From positions 4,736,001 to 4,800,000 of the forward strand of contig JAYKKT010000048.1 of the NCBI GenBank assembly GCA_036023115.1: a DNA stretch of 64,000 bases, written 5' to 3'. Position numbers and translations under genes: made by a program. This DNA is from Brasenia schreberi (taxonomy: Eukaryota; Streptophyta; Magnoliopsida; Nymphaeales; Cabombaceae). Shown here one piece after another: positions 10,321 to 22,204 of this stretch; within the stretch, counting starts at the first letter, position 1, and the number at the start of each line of letters is the position of its first letter. The notes below the pieces were generated by a model. That model was not told where the DNA came from and did no database searches. It saw nothing but the letters and a program-made list of their open reading frames with translations.

Positions 10321-11944
10321 ACATCACCTTCTCATAAATGGAGGTGGGGCCCACTTGAAATTCAAGTGGGATATTGGGCATGAGAGAGAGTGGGGATGGA
10401 AAATATCAAGAGTGTTGTAATTAAGCTTGACTTGTGTGTCAAGTTTGGGGTTAATCATGTGGGTTAGCCTAATTGAGTGGGTTTAAGCTTGTAATTAGCT
10501 AAAACCTAACCTAGGGCTGCACCAACATGAGGTGGTTAAGGTCTATGGGCCATGCAAAGGGAGCTCCTTCACCTAAACCTAACCCAAAACACCTAATCCA
10601 AGCCTATTCCCCTAATCCACCCCTAATCTGAGCCTAATCACCTAACCCACTTCCCTAATCCCGGCCTAATCCCAACCTAATCACCTAACCCACTTCCCTA
10701 ATCCTTCCCTAAACCTAGATTAATTTCCATAATCCTAGCCTAAACCTAGCCTAATCACCTAACCTAGCTCAATAAACCTCACCCTAAAACCCAACCACCT
10801 AACCTAGCCCTAAACCCCTAAACCACCCCTAGCCCACAATCTACCCAAACCCCTAGTTTTCAAAATATCTGGCCCAACCCTTTCCAGCCCACCTTATCTA
10901 CATACCACCCTACCTAAACCACCTAACCACTACCCCAAGCCCAGCCCTAACCGACCTACCCATCCCTATTTAAACCCCCCCCCTTTGGGGGCGGGTTTTG
11001 CTACCTAGAGGCCCTCTCCAAGCCAGTCGGGTCCTATCCTTGATCTCTTTCCCCCAAGTCCAGCCAACTCCCCCACTTCCCCAGATGCTCCACCGGCACC
11101 ACCTGCACCGCCACCTTCCCTCTTCCATCCACCACCATCTCCCAGCCGGACGCCACCACCATCTCCCAGCTGGACGCCACACTTGCTCTCTGTCCCATCT
11201 ACACCCGGCTTCTCTTTTCCTTCCACCGCCTCTCCCCATTCGGTAAGTACCCCACACTTTACCTAGCTCCTTCTCTACTCCCTCTCCACTCCCAGCCACC
11301 CACCATACCATCACCTTACCTACACAACAGCCCCTCGCCGCCACCACTCCCACTCGGCCAAACCTTAGCCGCCCCAGCCATTTGCCCCTACCTAACTCCC
11401 CTTAACTACACCCGGCCACCCTATTAGATTTCCTAAGACCTGCCCATAACACTCCCTTACACCCACTATCCCCACTATCACCTAGCCCCATTACCTAACT
11501 AGCTACCGTCCCATACTCCAGCCTTAGTCATCCTAGCAGCCCGCCACCACCACTTGCAACCGGCCACCTTCGAGGCGCCTATCCCGTGCCCCACTTGCAG
11601 CCGGCCAGCACCCTTGGTCACCCATCCTCGCGGAGCTCCCGTTTGCAGCCCAAGGCGAAGGCCAAGCCCACGCTCAAGCAAGGCCTCTACGGACCAGCTA
11701 CTCGTAAGTGTCTAAACTCGGGCTTTAGTTGTATACTTGCTTGAGATTCAATTTGATACGGGGTTGTAATAACGGAGCATAGTCTCCCCCCGCTTGTAAT
11801 AATGTGGCTTGGCACAACCACACACGTGCACTCTCTTAGTCGTGCACGATTTTGAACACACACGGGCCTAATCAGCCCCTAATACATAAGTGTATATATA
11901 TACTTTCATTTTCGAAGGGTTTTGTTCAAGTTGGGTGCGTTGTC

Positions 11945-12470
11945 TTTCAATTCAAGCACTCACACACATTGAGCTTCCGCTCTTATTTGAAAGACCCAAG
12001 TAAGGGCCGACCTATACTATTTGGGTTTCATTTCTTGTCGTGTGAGTAAGTCTTTCAATTCAAGCACTCTCACACACATTGAGCTTTCGCTCTTATTTGA
12101 AAGACCCAAGTAAGGGCCGACCTATACTATTTGGGTTTCATTTCATATCGTGTGAGTAAGTCTTTCAATTCAAGCACCTTCACACACATTGAGCCTTCGC
12201 TCTTACTCCCAAGACCTTAGTAAAGGCCTTATTGCAGTTATATTTGGGTTTCATTTATGTCGTGTGTGTAGTACTTCAATTCAAGCACTCTCACACACAT
12301 TGAGCCTTCGCTCTTACTCCCAAGACCTTAGTCAAGGCCATACTGCAATTTATATTTGGGTTTAATTTCATGTCGTGTGTGTAAGTCTTTCAATTCAAGC
12401 ACGCACCCACATTGAGCCTTCGCTCTTATTTGCAAGACCCGAGTAAGGGCTCATATACATAATCTATATA
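11945..12470 (+). repeat. Tandem repeats of about 110 bp in element A 3' LTR
   Basis: Five units correspond one to one to those at 645-1180. The 3' LTR lacks one 16-bp TTTCCCTTCAG-type unit just downstream that the 5' LTR has. Confidence 0.85.
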
Positions 12471-12820
12471 CATATCTCCCTTCGGTTATTTCCCTTCGGT
12501 TATTTCCCTTCAGTATTGTCTTTACATTTCGGGTTTTCCCTTTGGAGTAGCATGAGTTTGCATTGCATCTACGCCATACCACGAGGTAGGATGCATATTG
12601 CATCAAAGCAAGCCCCGCTCGAATTCGCCCACGTAGTGGAGTGTTCATAACACACAAACTAGGTGGCCCGAAAAGGGATAAAAGAAAAGACTTAGGCACG
12701 CGCAAATCCACGTGATATAAAACATGCAATCGCATTTTAAAGACCCGAAATAAATACCTCGAACTGTTTCGTAGACTTTCTCTCCAAAAACTCGATTTTT
12801 GCAAAGCGTACAGACTGACC

Positions 12821-12928
12821 CTTGTGCATCGGTGCAAGAAGGTCTGCGACGACAAGAGCTTACTTGCTCACAGTCGCCACGTTTAGAAGTCAGTATTAAA
12901 AATATCTTCACTAGCTTAGGTAAGCTAG
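12821..12928 (+). other. U5-region hairpin pair, element A 3' LTR
   Basis: Hairpin 1 at 12821-12838 is CTTGTGC-ATCG-GTGCAAG, a C-to-T change that leaves a wobble pair. Hairpin 2 at 12911-12928 is CTAGCTTA-GG-TAAGCTAG. Confidence 0.65.
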
Positions 12929-13027
12929 CTAGCACGCCCTGTTTGCATACATAGGCCTTAGACACACGAGAGGATCCGCTCCAAGCCCTGAAAAAGGCGA
13001 AGAGGCGGGGATTTTCGCGCGTCTATA

Positions 13028-13298
13028 GAAGACAACTTTCTTTTCGAAATCCTTGGCTTTTTCCAAGCTTTTACTAGGAGCTGGTATATACAGGATTTTG
13101 TTTTTGGGTATTTCTGAATTTTCGATTTTTTTGGGCTTTTGTAAAGCAAAGGCAATTGGAGCTATACAAACAATAGTTTTTTTGGTTTTTGCACAAATTT
13201 TTAATGTTTTTGGTTTTTGAGGTTTTTCAATTTGTTTTTGAATTTCAAGTTTTTTCCAATTTTTTTGGATTTTGGTTTAAGAAGGGATCTTCCATCAT
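13028..13298 (-). pseudogene. Start of element B pol, truncated by element A
   Basis: The minus strand matches the first 80 or so codons of the pol linker of A, with the ATGATGGAAGATCCC start followed by CCTTTGCTTTACAAAAGC-type sequence. It breaks off where A was inserted. Several frame changes in A/T runs make it non-coding. Confidence 0.75.
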
Positions 13299-13322
13299 AC
13301 CTACAAAGGAAAATGCTACAAG

Positions 13323-16185
13323 TTAGACTCTAAATAAGAGGTCTAAATCGTAGGTTTCTGCTTCACTAGGCTCCAGGGCATCCTTGACCCAAGTGGTGGC
13401 TTTGGAGGTATTTTGGGAGTATAGCCGATCCCATATCGGCATGGGTTGGCCTTTGGCACTATGGGCTCTAGGAGACCCTGGTTTTGTGCCCCTAGACTTT
13501 TGTATGGCATATATCCCATGTTCAATAGCATGTTCCATGATTTTTTTTTTTTGAGAAATTTTGATATAAATCATGATTCTGGAACTTGCTATCGTCCATG
13601 TTATGCTTATATGGTTTTTTGTTTAGGGGTTTTTGGAATAGGTGACTCTTGGCTTTACCTAGGATGGTTAGGGTTTTGAGTGGGCAAGCCTTGGGCTGCC
13701 CCTTGATATATAAAACCTTCCTAGGCTTTGAAAGGACGAGCTTGGGTGGCTCGACCAAGACTTGCCCCAGGTTGGCCTCGTAGGCTTGAGAGCTTGACAA
13801 GCATGGGAAATTCTGTATTCCCTGAAGCTGAGGGTGACTCTCACCTAGAATTACCACAACTTGGTCTTCAAAAGGGATTTTGACACACCTATGGAAGGTG
13901 GATGGTATAGCACGCAGGCTGTGTATCCAAGGCCTTCCCAGCAATAGGTTATAGTGGGGGTGGATGTACAAGTCATGGAACACCCCCATGTGAGTTATCC
14001 CTCCCGTTTCCATGGGTAATTCTATGGATCCTAAGGGTCTAGTCGCATTCTCATCGTATCTAGTGATTACGATGGGGCTTGGGTTCACGGAGGTCAAGGT
14101 GACTCCGATTTGATACGCCACATGGAGCGGAAGGATGTTGAGACCTCCTCCCCCATCAACTAGGCACCTGTCCAAAGAATGGTAATTCAATACCACCTCG
14201 ATATGCAGGGCCTGATTGTGGGATTCATATGGTCTTTTGATATCCTCTTCCGAGAACACGATGGGCGTTTTTGCACCTATAGATGCCACTTGAGTTGACA
14301 AGGACTCCGGGGTTATGTTTGAGCTAACCTTGGCTCTTTCTAAAATTTTCTCTAAAATAAGTCTATGCCTAGGCGAGGTTTGTATCAGCTCTAGGATGGA
14401 CATGTTAATTAGAATCTTTGAAAGATGATTTTCAAAATCATACAAGGTTAAAACAACTTTGCCTTTGTCCATTTTTGGGGAGACCCTAGGAATACATGCT
14501 TTTGAAGGGCTAGGAACACTGACCACTTTTTTAGTACTTTGTAGATGTGGGGGTTGATAGATCCTTCCGGACCTAGTCACCTCCCCCACGATCAACCTAG
14601 GGCTCGTGCCTATGATGGCTCTACTCGTGTGCTTTGAAACACCTTGAATTTTTAAAACAAGTTTAATCGGGGGTAGGCTTTTAGGTACTCCCCGGATTAC
14701 TACTTGGGTGATTTTCCTATGAAGGATGAGAGATAGTGCACGAGTAGAAAACCCATAATGATATGCATGAGCTAGACTCTTTGAAATCGTTAAAGCACAT
14801 ACCTCTTTGCCCTTCCCACTAGTACTTGCATGGTTGGGGAAGGATTCTTTGAAAATAGCTTGGGCAGGCTCTAGTTCCTTAGTGCCTTGGAGCTGGCCCT
14901 GCTCGATCAAGTTCTCAATCTTGTTTAGTAGGGATAAACATTGCTTTGTATCATAGCCTTTGAGCCGATGATACTTGCAAAATCGATTTAAGAATCTCCC
15001 TTTGGAAGTGGTTCCCTCAGGAATCTCGAGGAGTTCAATCATTCCTTGGGCAAGTAGGAGGTCTAGGACCTCCGACACAGGTTGCCCTAGTGGAGTATAC
15101 TACCGTTTTTCAAAAGGTTTTTGTATTTTTTTGTTTTTTTTGTTTTCAAAACTTTCAAAATTTTTCGAATTGCTCGCCGGGCTTGGATCCACTCGAACGT
15201 TTGCAACTTTGTGAGGCTTTGCACCATTATCCATTATGGGTAACCCGTAAGTTCCAGGTTTTTCCAAGCGAGTTTTTGAAACCACACTCCCTTTCCACAA
15301 ATGATCGTAGACGCCTTTCTTCAAATTTGTTTCAAAAAGGGATGCCTTTTTAATCAACTTGTGAAAAGTCGAGATTTCATGAAGGGAGAGAAGGGTTTTC
15401 AGCTCATTTTTAAAATTATCTAGGATGAGCATTACTGCACACCCTTCTGACATGGGTTCTCGTACTTGCCCAAGAAGGGACCTCCATCGAATGATAAATG
15501 CATGCACATCTTCGTTCGATCCTTGTTTAGTATCACTCAAAGTTTTTAAAGTGGGTGTGACTTCTATGTTTTGCGAGAATCTTTGCATAAAGTAGTTTGC
15601 CAACTCTTCAAAGGTTGCGAACTGACTTAGATCGTAGGAAGCCAGCCATTTTGAAGCCGTGCCTTTGAGGGAAAGGGGAAACTAATACACCCATTTCATC
15701 GAGTCCTTCTTTTTCTTGTGGGCTCGACGAGAGAAAAGTTGCAAGTGAGACCTAGGGTCTCTCGTGCCATCATACCAATGAAAATTTGGTATTTCATCGT
15801 CACTGTCTGTTTCATAATCTAAAGGAAGAAAATCAGACAGGGCGTAGGTTCTTTTCTCTTTGTTTTGCCCTTTTAGCAACTGCTGTAGGGATTTACGGTT
15901 CTTGTGAGTGAAGGACTCGTGGTATTGGTTACCCTCCACAGTGGAGGTCTCTTTGTGCTTTCGAGACTTTTCAAATTTCTTTTTGGCCTTTATGGGTTCG
16001 CCATGTGACGAACACGAATCAGCTGCTTCAGCCTCTTGGCTAAGGGCAGCGATCTTGGCCTCAAAATCCCTTCTCAAATCCTCGATTTCCTCTTTTTTGT
16101 TTCGATTTTTCGAAAATCTCCTAGAGTGAGAACTTGATGTATGCGAGACCTAGTTGGTCACTTCGTTGGAGTCTGAATTCGACAT
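13323..16185 (-). pseudogene. gag-pro: gag-protease of element B, several stops and a frameshift
   Basis: It is collinear with the 959-codon gag-pro of F. The ATG is at 16185 (MSNSDSNE). The first stop comes after 11 codons (TAG near 16150). Another TAG follows VY (15679-15681) at a Trp position, and a third TAG lies near 15098 at a Glu position. A T-run at 13541-13554 shifts the frame near the 3' end. Recognisable parts are the gag region (SHLQLFSRRAHKKKKDSMKW), the CKYHRLKGYDTKQC finger, the protease LVDGGGGLNILP, and the common end LLFRV. The three internal stops lie in one frame, so the copy decayed mainly by point mutation. Confidence 0.88.
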
Positions 16186-16307
16186 GACTCCGATGCTTTT
16201 CAAAAAACCCAACTATGAAATGCACAAGACAAAGAGTTAAAATACTTTTCTTGAAAAAAAAAATTCAAGAGGTCTGCTTGTTTGTATCGATTTTTCTTAA
16301 GACCCAG

Positions 16308-16325
16308 GTCCCATCGGGCGTGCCA
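16308..16325 (-). other. Primer-binding site, element B
   Basis: The minus strand reads TGGCACGCCCGATGGGAC, six bases inside the LTR edge. It differs from F's copy by one base. Confidence 0.78.
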
Positions 16326-16427
16326 AAATCTGTAGACATGCAAAAATTTTCACTCCGGGTTCTTAGGCTTGAAGTGAACCTTTTTCGTGTCTAAGTCACT
16401 TTAAAAGGGCATACCAGCTAGCTTACT

Positions 16428-16524
16428 CAAACTAGAGAAGTAAGTTTTGAAATATCTGACTTAGGAGGTGACTGTGGACAAGTGGACTCTTTTCATCGCA
16501 AATCTTCTTGAACCTATGCTCAAG
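16428..16524 (-). other. U5-region hairpin pair, element B LTR
   Basis: As minus-strand RNA, hairpin 1 (16507-16524) is CTTGAGC-ATAG-GTTCAAG. The fifth pair is A-T instead of C-G, a two-sided change relative to A. Hairpin 2 (16428-16445) is CTAGTTT-GAGT-AAGCTAG with one wobble pair. Confidence 0.7.
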
Positions 16525-16794
16525 GGTCAGTTTGTACGCTTTAGAAATCTCGATTTAAACAAGCATGGCCTTTTTTAAAAGGTATGAAAGTATTTTGATC
16601 TATTTGTTTGTCTAATTGCAGATTTTATTTACGTGGGGTTTGCACGTATCTATGTCTTTGAGTTTTATCTACTTAGGCGTGAGGTGTATGCATCAAGTGT
16701 CTAAGTCTTGGCGTGTTTGCACGGGTTGTTCGGGGTTGTTTTGATGCAAGTATGCACACTATCACGAGTATGGCGGATATGCAATGCAACTCAC

Positions 16795-17590
16795 ACAACT
16801 GAACCTTAAAACCCAAAATTAAAAGACATAGTTGAAGGGAAATTATGGAAGGGAGATATAGATATAAGAGCGGAAAGGCTCAATTGTGGGCGTGTGTGTT
16901 GTGTATAAATGTAAAGACAACTCACACGACTTGGAATGTAAAACCCCGCTCGACTTAAATGTAAAGTGTGGAAGGGAAATACGTATATATATATGGGCCC
17001 AAAGGTCACCAACGTGTGCGTGTGTGTTGTGTATAAATGTAAAGACAACTCACATGACTTGGAATGTAAAACTCAGCCGAAAGGGAGATACAACTATATA
17101 TATATGGGCCCGAAGGTCGCCAACGTGTGCGTGTGTGTTGTGTATATATTGAAATGCAACTCACACGACTGAAAATTAACAACTCGAAATTGAAAGACGT
17201 ACACAACTGAACCAGGAAAACTCACGAGCTGAAAATATATAGATATAGCTATATCTTAGTGGCTGCTGAGGCCAAAATGTGCGTGAGTGCTTGAGCAAGA
17301 GCTCGGGTGTCTTTGGGTGCAAGTGTGGAATTTTAAATGACAACTCACAGGACTTAAAGTAACAACCCAGCTGAATGGAAATACATATATATGATAAGAG
17401 TGAAAGCTCAATGCACGCATGAGTGTAGTGTGTAAATTTAAAGACAACTCACGCAACTCTTACTAGAGTCTTTGGAGTAAGAGCGAAGGCTCAATCGTGT
17501 ACGTGGGTGCTTGGTGTACGAGATTAAGAGCTAAGGCTCAAGTGCACTTGTGTGCATTGTGTATGATATAAGAGCTAAAGCTCAAGTGCA
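16795..17590 (-). repeat. Degenerate tandem repeats of about 110-125 bp in element B LTR
   Basis: Units recur near 16795, 16917, 17044, 17154, 17345 and 17447 with GACAACTCACACGAC and AAGAGCGAAGGCTCAA-like boxes. They are more diverged than those in A and F. Short TATATATA runs and GTGTGTTGTGTA boxes are part of the unit. Confidence 0.7.
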
Positions 17591-18234
17591 TATGTGTGTC
17601 TCTTGTGCCAAGCAACAATATTACATTCCAGGGGGAGACAACGCTCCGTTAATACAACCCCGTGTCCGAATTGAATAGAATGTAGAAGGAGATATGTAAA
17701 TACCAAATTTGAAACACTTATAAGTGATTCGGATGTTTGTCCACTCCAATCTACATGGGCTTGTGTTAGCTTTACAACCACGGACGGGTCTCCTTTGAAG
17801 CTTGAGGCGTGAAGTGGCTGGCCGGAGCCTTTTAGCTTGGTGGGCTTTTGGCTTGAGAGGTGAAGGTTCACGGCAAGAGGTTGGCGAGTTTGGTTTAGGA
17901 TAGGTATGGTATGGGAGCTATGGGTCTTAGTGGCCTGTATGGGGTTATGGTATGGTGTGAGATGTGTGGGAGCTAGAGGTCACGGTTGTGCTAGGTAGGT
18001 GGTTCCGGGAAGGTGTTGGGGATATGGTGTGGGAGTTGGGTGTAAGGATGGGGTGTGATCGGTTGCGGGTGTGTGGTGGGGTGTATGGTGAGGCTAGGTC
18101 AGCTAAGGAGGGTTGAGGTCGGTGCTAGGTAGGTGGTGGTATAAGGCGGTACTGGGGGTGTGTAGCTAGGTTATGGAGGTGGTAGGTCGGTTAGGAGGTG
18201 GTATGGTGGTAGGTCGGTGGAAGGTTGGCTAAGA

Positions 18235-18370
18235 CGTCGGTGGGCGCCAGGCGCTAGGCGCGCGTCGCAGGCGCTAAGGTAGGGTGATAGGCGTTGGGCG
18301 CTAGGGAGCAGGAGTGAGGCGGTGCGGGAAAGGCAGTGCGGGACGTGTGCATGGCGCGCGGGGTACTCTG
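18235..18370. repeat. CpG-rich block with repeated GGCGCTA
   Basis: GGGCGCCAGGCGCTAGGCGC is followed by further GGCGCTA and GGGCGCTAG copies. The stretch is far richer in G+C than its surroundings and not seen in the other LTRs of the window. Confidence 0.55.
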
Positions 18371-18817
18371 TGGTGCGCAGGGGGTATAAGGCGGTTCGGG
18401 TAGTTCTAGGGTCACACGGGAGACTAAGGTTGGGGTCGGTTAGGGTATTAGGGGAGTGGCGGTTTGGTTTAGGAGTGCTGTGAGTGTTTAAGTGAGGTGG
18501 ATTAGGGTAGGTCTAAGGCGGTTTGGAGGAGTTAAGAACAAGGGTTTAGGGGGTAAGTTGGGCTTACCTTTTAGGGTCGGTTTAGGGTGTGCTCAAGCTC
18601 CAATCAGCCACCTTAAGCCTTTTCGTTCAAGCAAATTCAGCCTTTAATCAAGGCGAGGCAGCCCACACTAATCTCTCTTTGAGCTCACAATTAACCCACT
18701 AAGCAAAATTAAGAAAGCACTAAGCACTCACCTTAATACCCTCTCTCTCCTCCAAGCTCCTCCAAGTGGATTTCACGTGAACTTTTTGGAGACCCCCTCA
18801 CTCCTATTTATAGGCAA

Positions 18818-19070
18818 ATGAAGTGGGTCTTGGATATGGGTCTTGGGTTTGGATCGTGGAATTCATGTTCGATCCAAACACTATTTGGATTTGGATCTTG
18901 GATCTCGAATATTTTGAGATCCGTATCCGATCCAAATCCAACATTTTTATGGATATGGATCCAGATATTTTGGTCCAGATCCGATCCAATCCAAACACTA
19001 TTTGGATCGACCCAAATCCAAACACTATTTAGATATGGATCTGGATATTTATGGTCCAGATCTAATCCAA
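18818..19070 (-). promoter_or_regulatory. Hexamer block and TATA-like core, element B LTR
   Basis: GGATCC/ATCCAA hexamers alternate with ATATTT and end in inverted TCTGG...CCAGA arms around an AT core near 19040. It lies at the same distance from the LTR start as in A. Confidence 0.35.
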
Positions 19071-19679
19071 ATTTTCTCGAGATGGTCCTTCTTGGCTTTT
19101 TGAGGCAGACATTTTGTGCAAGCACTGGCTTTATCAACGCTATGTCTGGTGCTGGGTTTTCCCCAACTTTATCGTCTAGACTCCATCTCACCATTCTGGA
19201 CTCCGTTTCTGTTTGATTTCGCCATTTCTGGCTCAAATTCATGCTGCTTGGGAGGATGTATTTGATTTGGCTTCTGGGTGTGCCGTGCTTGCATTCTACA
19301 TCGAGCTTGGGCCTTCCTTTCGCCTTTTGACCCTAGCTTTTATCAGGTCAGGGTGCTGCTTTTGGGCTTCTGTACTCGTTTTTGAGTCTGCCTTTGATTG
19401 GGCCTTCATGGGTTGCTTGTTGGGTTGCTTCTCGATCAAGTGTCGTCTTTGCATGCTTCACCTGTTCGTCTTTGGCTTCTTGGAAAATGGGGCTTAGCCT
19501 AGGTTTAAAAAGCTCCTATTTGGACATGGGGTTTCAAAACACTATTTACAAGTTTCAAAACACTATTTACAGGGTTTTGGGAAGGCTCCTGGGTGTTCAG
19601 AACTCAAAGTGCCTTTTTGGAGTTGATTTTGTAAACCAAGTATATTTTATGAAAGTCGTGGGATTTTGGGGTGTTTACA

Positions 19680-20014
19680 CCTCCACATTCCCCATTGTGG
19701 AACTCATGCATAATGATCCTAGCCTCATCATGGTCAACACATCTCAACAAGATGCCGGTAAAACTTTTCTTATAAAGCACCCTCCCAAAATCACATATTG
19801 GGTTGAAATTTTTTGAGTAAAAGCCTTATCTTTAAAGGAAGCAAATTCGAGAAATTCTTCATTTTCTAAAAAGCTTTTAATGTCATGAAACCAAGGTTTT
19901 TCATTAGAATTTTGGTCGTCTTAGCAAATCTCTAATTCATGGGTAGATGGAGTGGGCAAATGTAGGATCTCTAGGGATTGAGTGCCCATAGTGAGGTCAA
20001 TCCATAGAGATGAA
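19680..20014 (-). pseudogene. Element C pol piece: end of second RNase H linker to integrase finger
   Basis: The minus strand reads SLEILHLPTPSTHELEIC, then NEKPWFHDIKSFLENEEF, then the start of the HHCC finger (MGNVEV, shifted). It resumes exactly where 22773-23324 stops, apart from the 5-bp duplication, and is cut by element B at 19680. Several stops and shifts are visible. Confidence 0.8.
20010..20014. repeat. Target-site duplication, left copy (ATGAA)
   Basis: ATGAA here and ATGAC at 22773-22777 flank the solo LTR and match in four of five bases. Removing the LTR and one copy restores a continuous RNase H-to-integrase reading frame, which supports the assignment. Confidence 0.65.
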
Positions 20015-20097
20015 TGTAGATGTCAATTTTTATTTCAAAGCCTATGTAAATATTTGAAATGAAATTCCTGAACTACGTCGTGTGTGCGAGCGTGCTA

Positions 20098-20199
20098 GTT
20101 AGTTTACTCAAACTAACAAAGATGATTTTCTGACTTCGTGTAGCGATTGTAGATAAGTGAATTCTTTTCGATGTAGGCCTTCTTGAACCGATGCTCAGG
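20098..20199 (-). other. U5-region hairpin pair, solo LTR 20015-22772
   Basis: As minus-strand RNA, hairpin 2 (20098-20117) is GTTAGTTT-GAGT-AAACTAAC with eight pairs. Hairpin 1 (20182-20199) is CCTGAGC-ATCG-GTTCAAG and is weakened by one mismatch. Confidence 0.6.
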
Positions 20200-21262
20200 G
20201 ATCAACCTAGACACTTTGAAAATTGGTCAAGATCGGGTAAGTTTTCACAAACAAAATTTCAATTTCAAAGGTTTGACAAAATCGTGATTTTAACTAACGT
20301 CCCAAGTTCTTGAAAAACATAAATTGATTCTATTTTCAATGACTCATCTCAGATTTTTTTTAGAACAGTTCTCAATCTCCAAAAATTCTAAAAATTTTAC
20401 AAAAAACAAATTTTGATGTACTGATTTGGAAAATATTTTTATTTTTATTTTATGTCTGTAGATTTATATAATTGATTCCAAAAATATACCCCACTCAGAC
20501 TCTCGAGACAGACTTATACCAGAAAGTTAGAGGTTTAGAAAAACTATTGTACTTTTATGCTTAAACTCTAATTCCTATGAAATTGGTCTAATTGAAAAGC
20601 TATGGATTTCAGCTTTCCAATGAGACTATTTTCAATCAAATTGGTTCTTTGCGTATAAAGATATTAGATAATAACCCAACCTCTATTGCAGGAACCTTTG
20701 GTTTTTCAGAATTTGTTTTAATTTTAATAAATTTTCTTTAATTTTATTGGTGATGTTTTACAAGCCTTAAATTCTTGAAAATTTTATTAAACATGTGTTG
20801 GTATGTTTGGATTAAAAGTAAAAAGTTTTAGAATATTCAGAGTACGGGATCTTTAAATAAAATTCATTTATCGGACATGTGTAGAGTGTAGAAAGTAGGT
20901 TTTCAAATTTTCAGATTTGTGCATGTATTTTCATCCGAATTAAAATTTAATCCACAACTATTCAAAATAAATAAAATCCTAATTACCACGTGAGCATAGG
21001 GGGATTACGAGGTCTATAATCTTATATTATGTTATGGAGTAAAAAGAATCAAAATTAAAATATATATTGAATAGCATATGAATGAAAGAAAGATGAGGCA
21101 GCATATGAACCTTGATTAATACATCATTATAGAGACTTGAGCTCCTTAATTACAACCCCATAAAGCTTAATGAAAAGGGAGATAATTATAAAAAAATGAA
21201 GGAAGAATGGATATGTAGTGGAAGGATTGGAGGATGGTCAGCGGTTAGTGGCGGTGCACCTT

Positions 21263-21332
21263 CTTCTTCCTCTCTCCCTCTTTCTTTCTCTTTCTCTCTT
21301 TCTCTCCCTCTCTTTCTCTCCCTCTTGCTGGG
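21263..21332. repeat. CT-rich low-complexity tract
   Basis: CTTCTTCC, CTCTCTCCC and TTTCTCTCTT runs form this tract. Comparable tracts occur at the same place in the other D-type LTRs (about 28968-29055 as GA, 33766-33820, 36826-36885). Confidence 0.8.
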
Positions 21333-21704
21333 TCATAAGATGTTGGATGTTTTGTGGATGAGATGATTGAACTCAAATTCATGACTTGCAACCCCCTTGA
21401 GGCCCCTTTAATAGGACAAGGGCTACCTCTTTGTTGTAAATTTTCATAAGGCAAGTTGCCTTATTGAAGATGGCTACAATTGGCAAGTGAATGCTGGTCA
21501 TTCTTGCCAAAAACTACTCCCTTGAATAAGGTAAGTGAAGTGTTGGCCCTTCTTACCAAAAACCTGCTCTATTGGATATGGTAAGTGAAGTGTTGGCCCT
21601 TCTTGCCAAAAACCTGCTTCGTCTGATATGGTAAGTGCAGTTACTCATTTGATGAAGCTTGATAAGGTAAGTTGTTTAATCCTTTGATGTTGAACTCAGC
21701 GACC

Positions 21705-21925
21705 TTCCATCTTGAACATCGACTTTCCTTTCTTTAACGTTGACTTTCCTTCTTGGACGTTGACCTTCCTTTCTAGGTGCCGACTTTCCTTCTTCAGCAT
21801 CGATTTTCCTTTCTTGAACATCAACTTTCCTTTTTTGATGTTGACCTTCCTTTCTAGATGCCGACTTTCCTTCTTGAACGTCGACTTTCCTTTTTTAAAC
21901 GTTGACTTTCCTTTCTAATACTTGA
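21705..21925. repeat. Minisatellite, unit about 20-21 bp, about 10 copies
   Basis: The unit is roughly TTTCCTTCTTGAACGTTGAC, with C/T and G/A variants (GTCGAC, GCCGAC, ATCAAC). An open frame across it is an effect of the repeat. A related stretch is seen in the LTR start at about 61540-61640. Confidence 0.8.
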
Positions 21926-22204
21926 AACTAAAAATGATAGGTTACCTTGCCTAACAATACCGAAATTGGTAGGTACTTTGTCATTGCCTTTATGGTTCAT
22001 GCCATCTCCTCTTTCCGAGAAATTTGTCTCCTTTCAATCCGAGTTTTATATATGACAGGTTTTAAACACTTTATATAAAAAAACATTTTATATTTGAAAA
22101 TATCAAATTTAATGAAATATTCAAATATTATTTTAGAAAAGCACTAGGTTTCATTCCCAATTTTTATTTACAAGGGTGACCTACTTTTGCTCCGTGAGTC
22201 AATT

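Larger units (their letters stand above)
1..13027 (+). mobile_element. Element A: Ty3/gypsy Tat-type LTR retrotransposon, 5' end outside window
   Basis: The order is partial 5' LTR, PBS, gag-pro, pol, 3' UTR, polypurine tract and full 3' LTR, all on the plus strand. Bases 1-1744 repeat at about 11299-13027. Counting by eye I find roughly 30 substitutions plus small indels between the two LTR copies, about 1.8 percent. The right edge abuts the start of element B's pol, so A was inserted into B after B was in place. The left target-site copy lies outside the window; the right copy would be GAAGA at 13028-13032. The second RNase H between RNase H and integrase places it in the Tat clade. Confidence 0.93.
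9732..13027 (+). mobile_element. Element A 3' LTR (about 3.3 kb)
   Basis: It starts TGTAAACACCCCGAAATCCC and ends GTCTATA, where the 5' copy ends GTCTACA, so the terminal dinucleotide has changed from CA to TA. In order it holds the ATCCAA-rich promoter-like block (10219-10320), a degenerate CCTAA-rich stretch (about 10500-10870), a GC-rich stretch, the 110-bp repeats and the hairpin pair. Proline- and arginine-rich frames inside come from base composition and are not credited as genes. Confidence 0.93.
13028..19679 (-). mobile_element. Element B: Tat-type retrotransposon, minus strand, 3' part outside window
   Basis: Read on the minus strand it is 5' LTR (19679-16331), PBS, gag-pro and the first bases of pol, then cut by element A at 13028. 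The missing pol and 3' LTR should lie left of the window beyond A. Its right end (TTTACA) is followed by CCTCC, which continues the integrase frame of element C without loss, so B was inserted into C. Confidence 0.88.
16331..19679 (-). mobile_element. Element B 5' LTR (3349 bp)
   Basis: Boundaries are TGTAGACATG at 16331 and GTGTTTACA at 19679, which read TGTAAACAC...TCTACA on the minus strand. It is a different subfamily from A/F but shares the hairpin pair, the TTACAACCCCGT box (about 17650), the repeat block and the hexamer block. No second LTR of B lies in the window. Confidence 0.88.

Noticed and set aside
10500..10870. CCTAA-rich stretch resembling plant telomere repeats (also about 48440-48740, 59680-59980)
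   Set aside because: Units are irregular (CCTAATC, CCTAACC, CCTAGCC) and lie inside every A/E/F LTR at the same place, so it is LTR sequence, not an interstitial telomere.
18804..19242. Frames across the ATCCAA hexamer block in B LTR
   Set aside because: The WIWI/QIQI/DLDLDP-type peptides are simply the hexamer repeat read in different frames.
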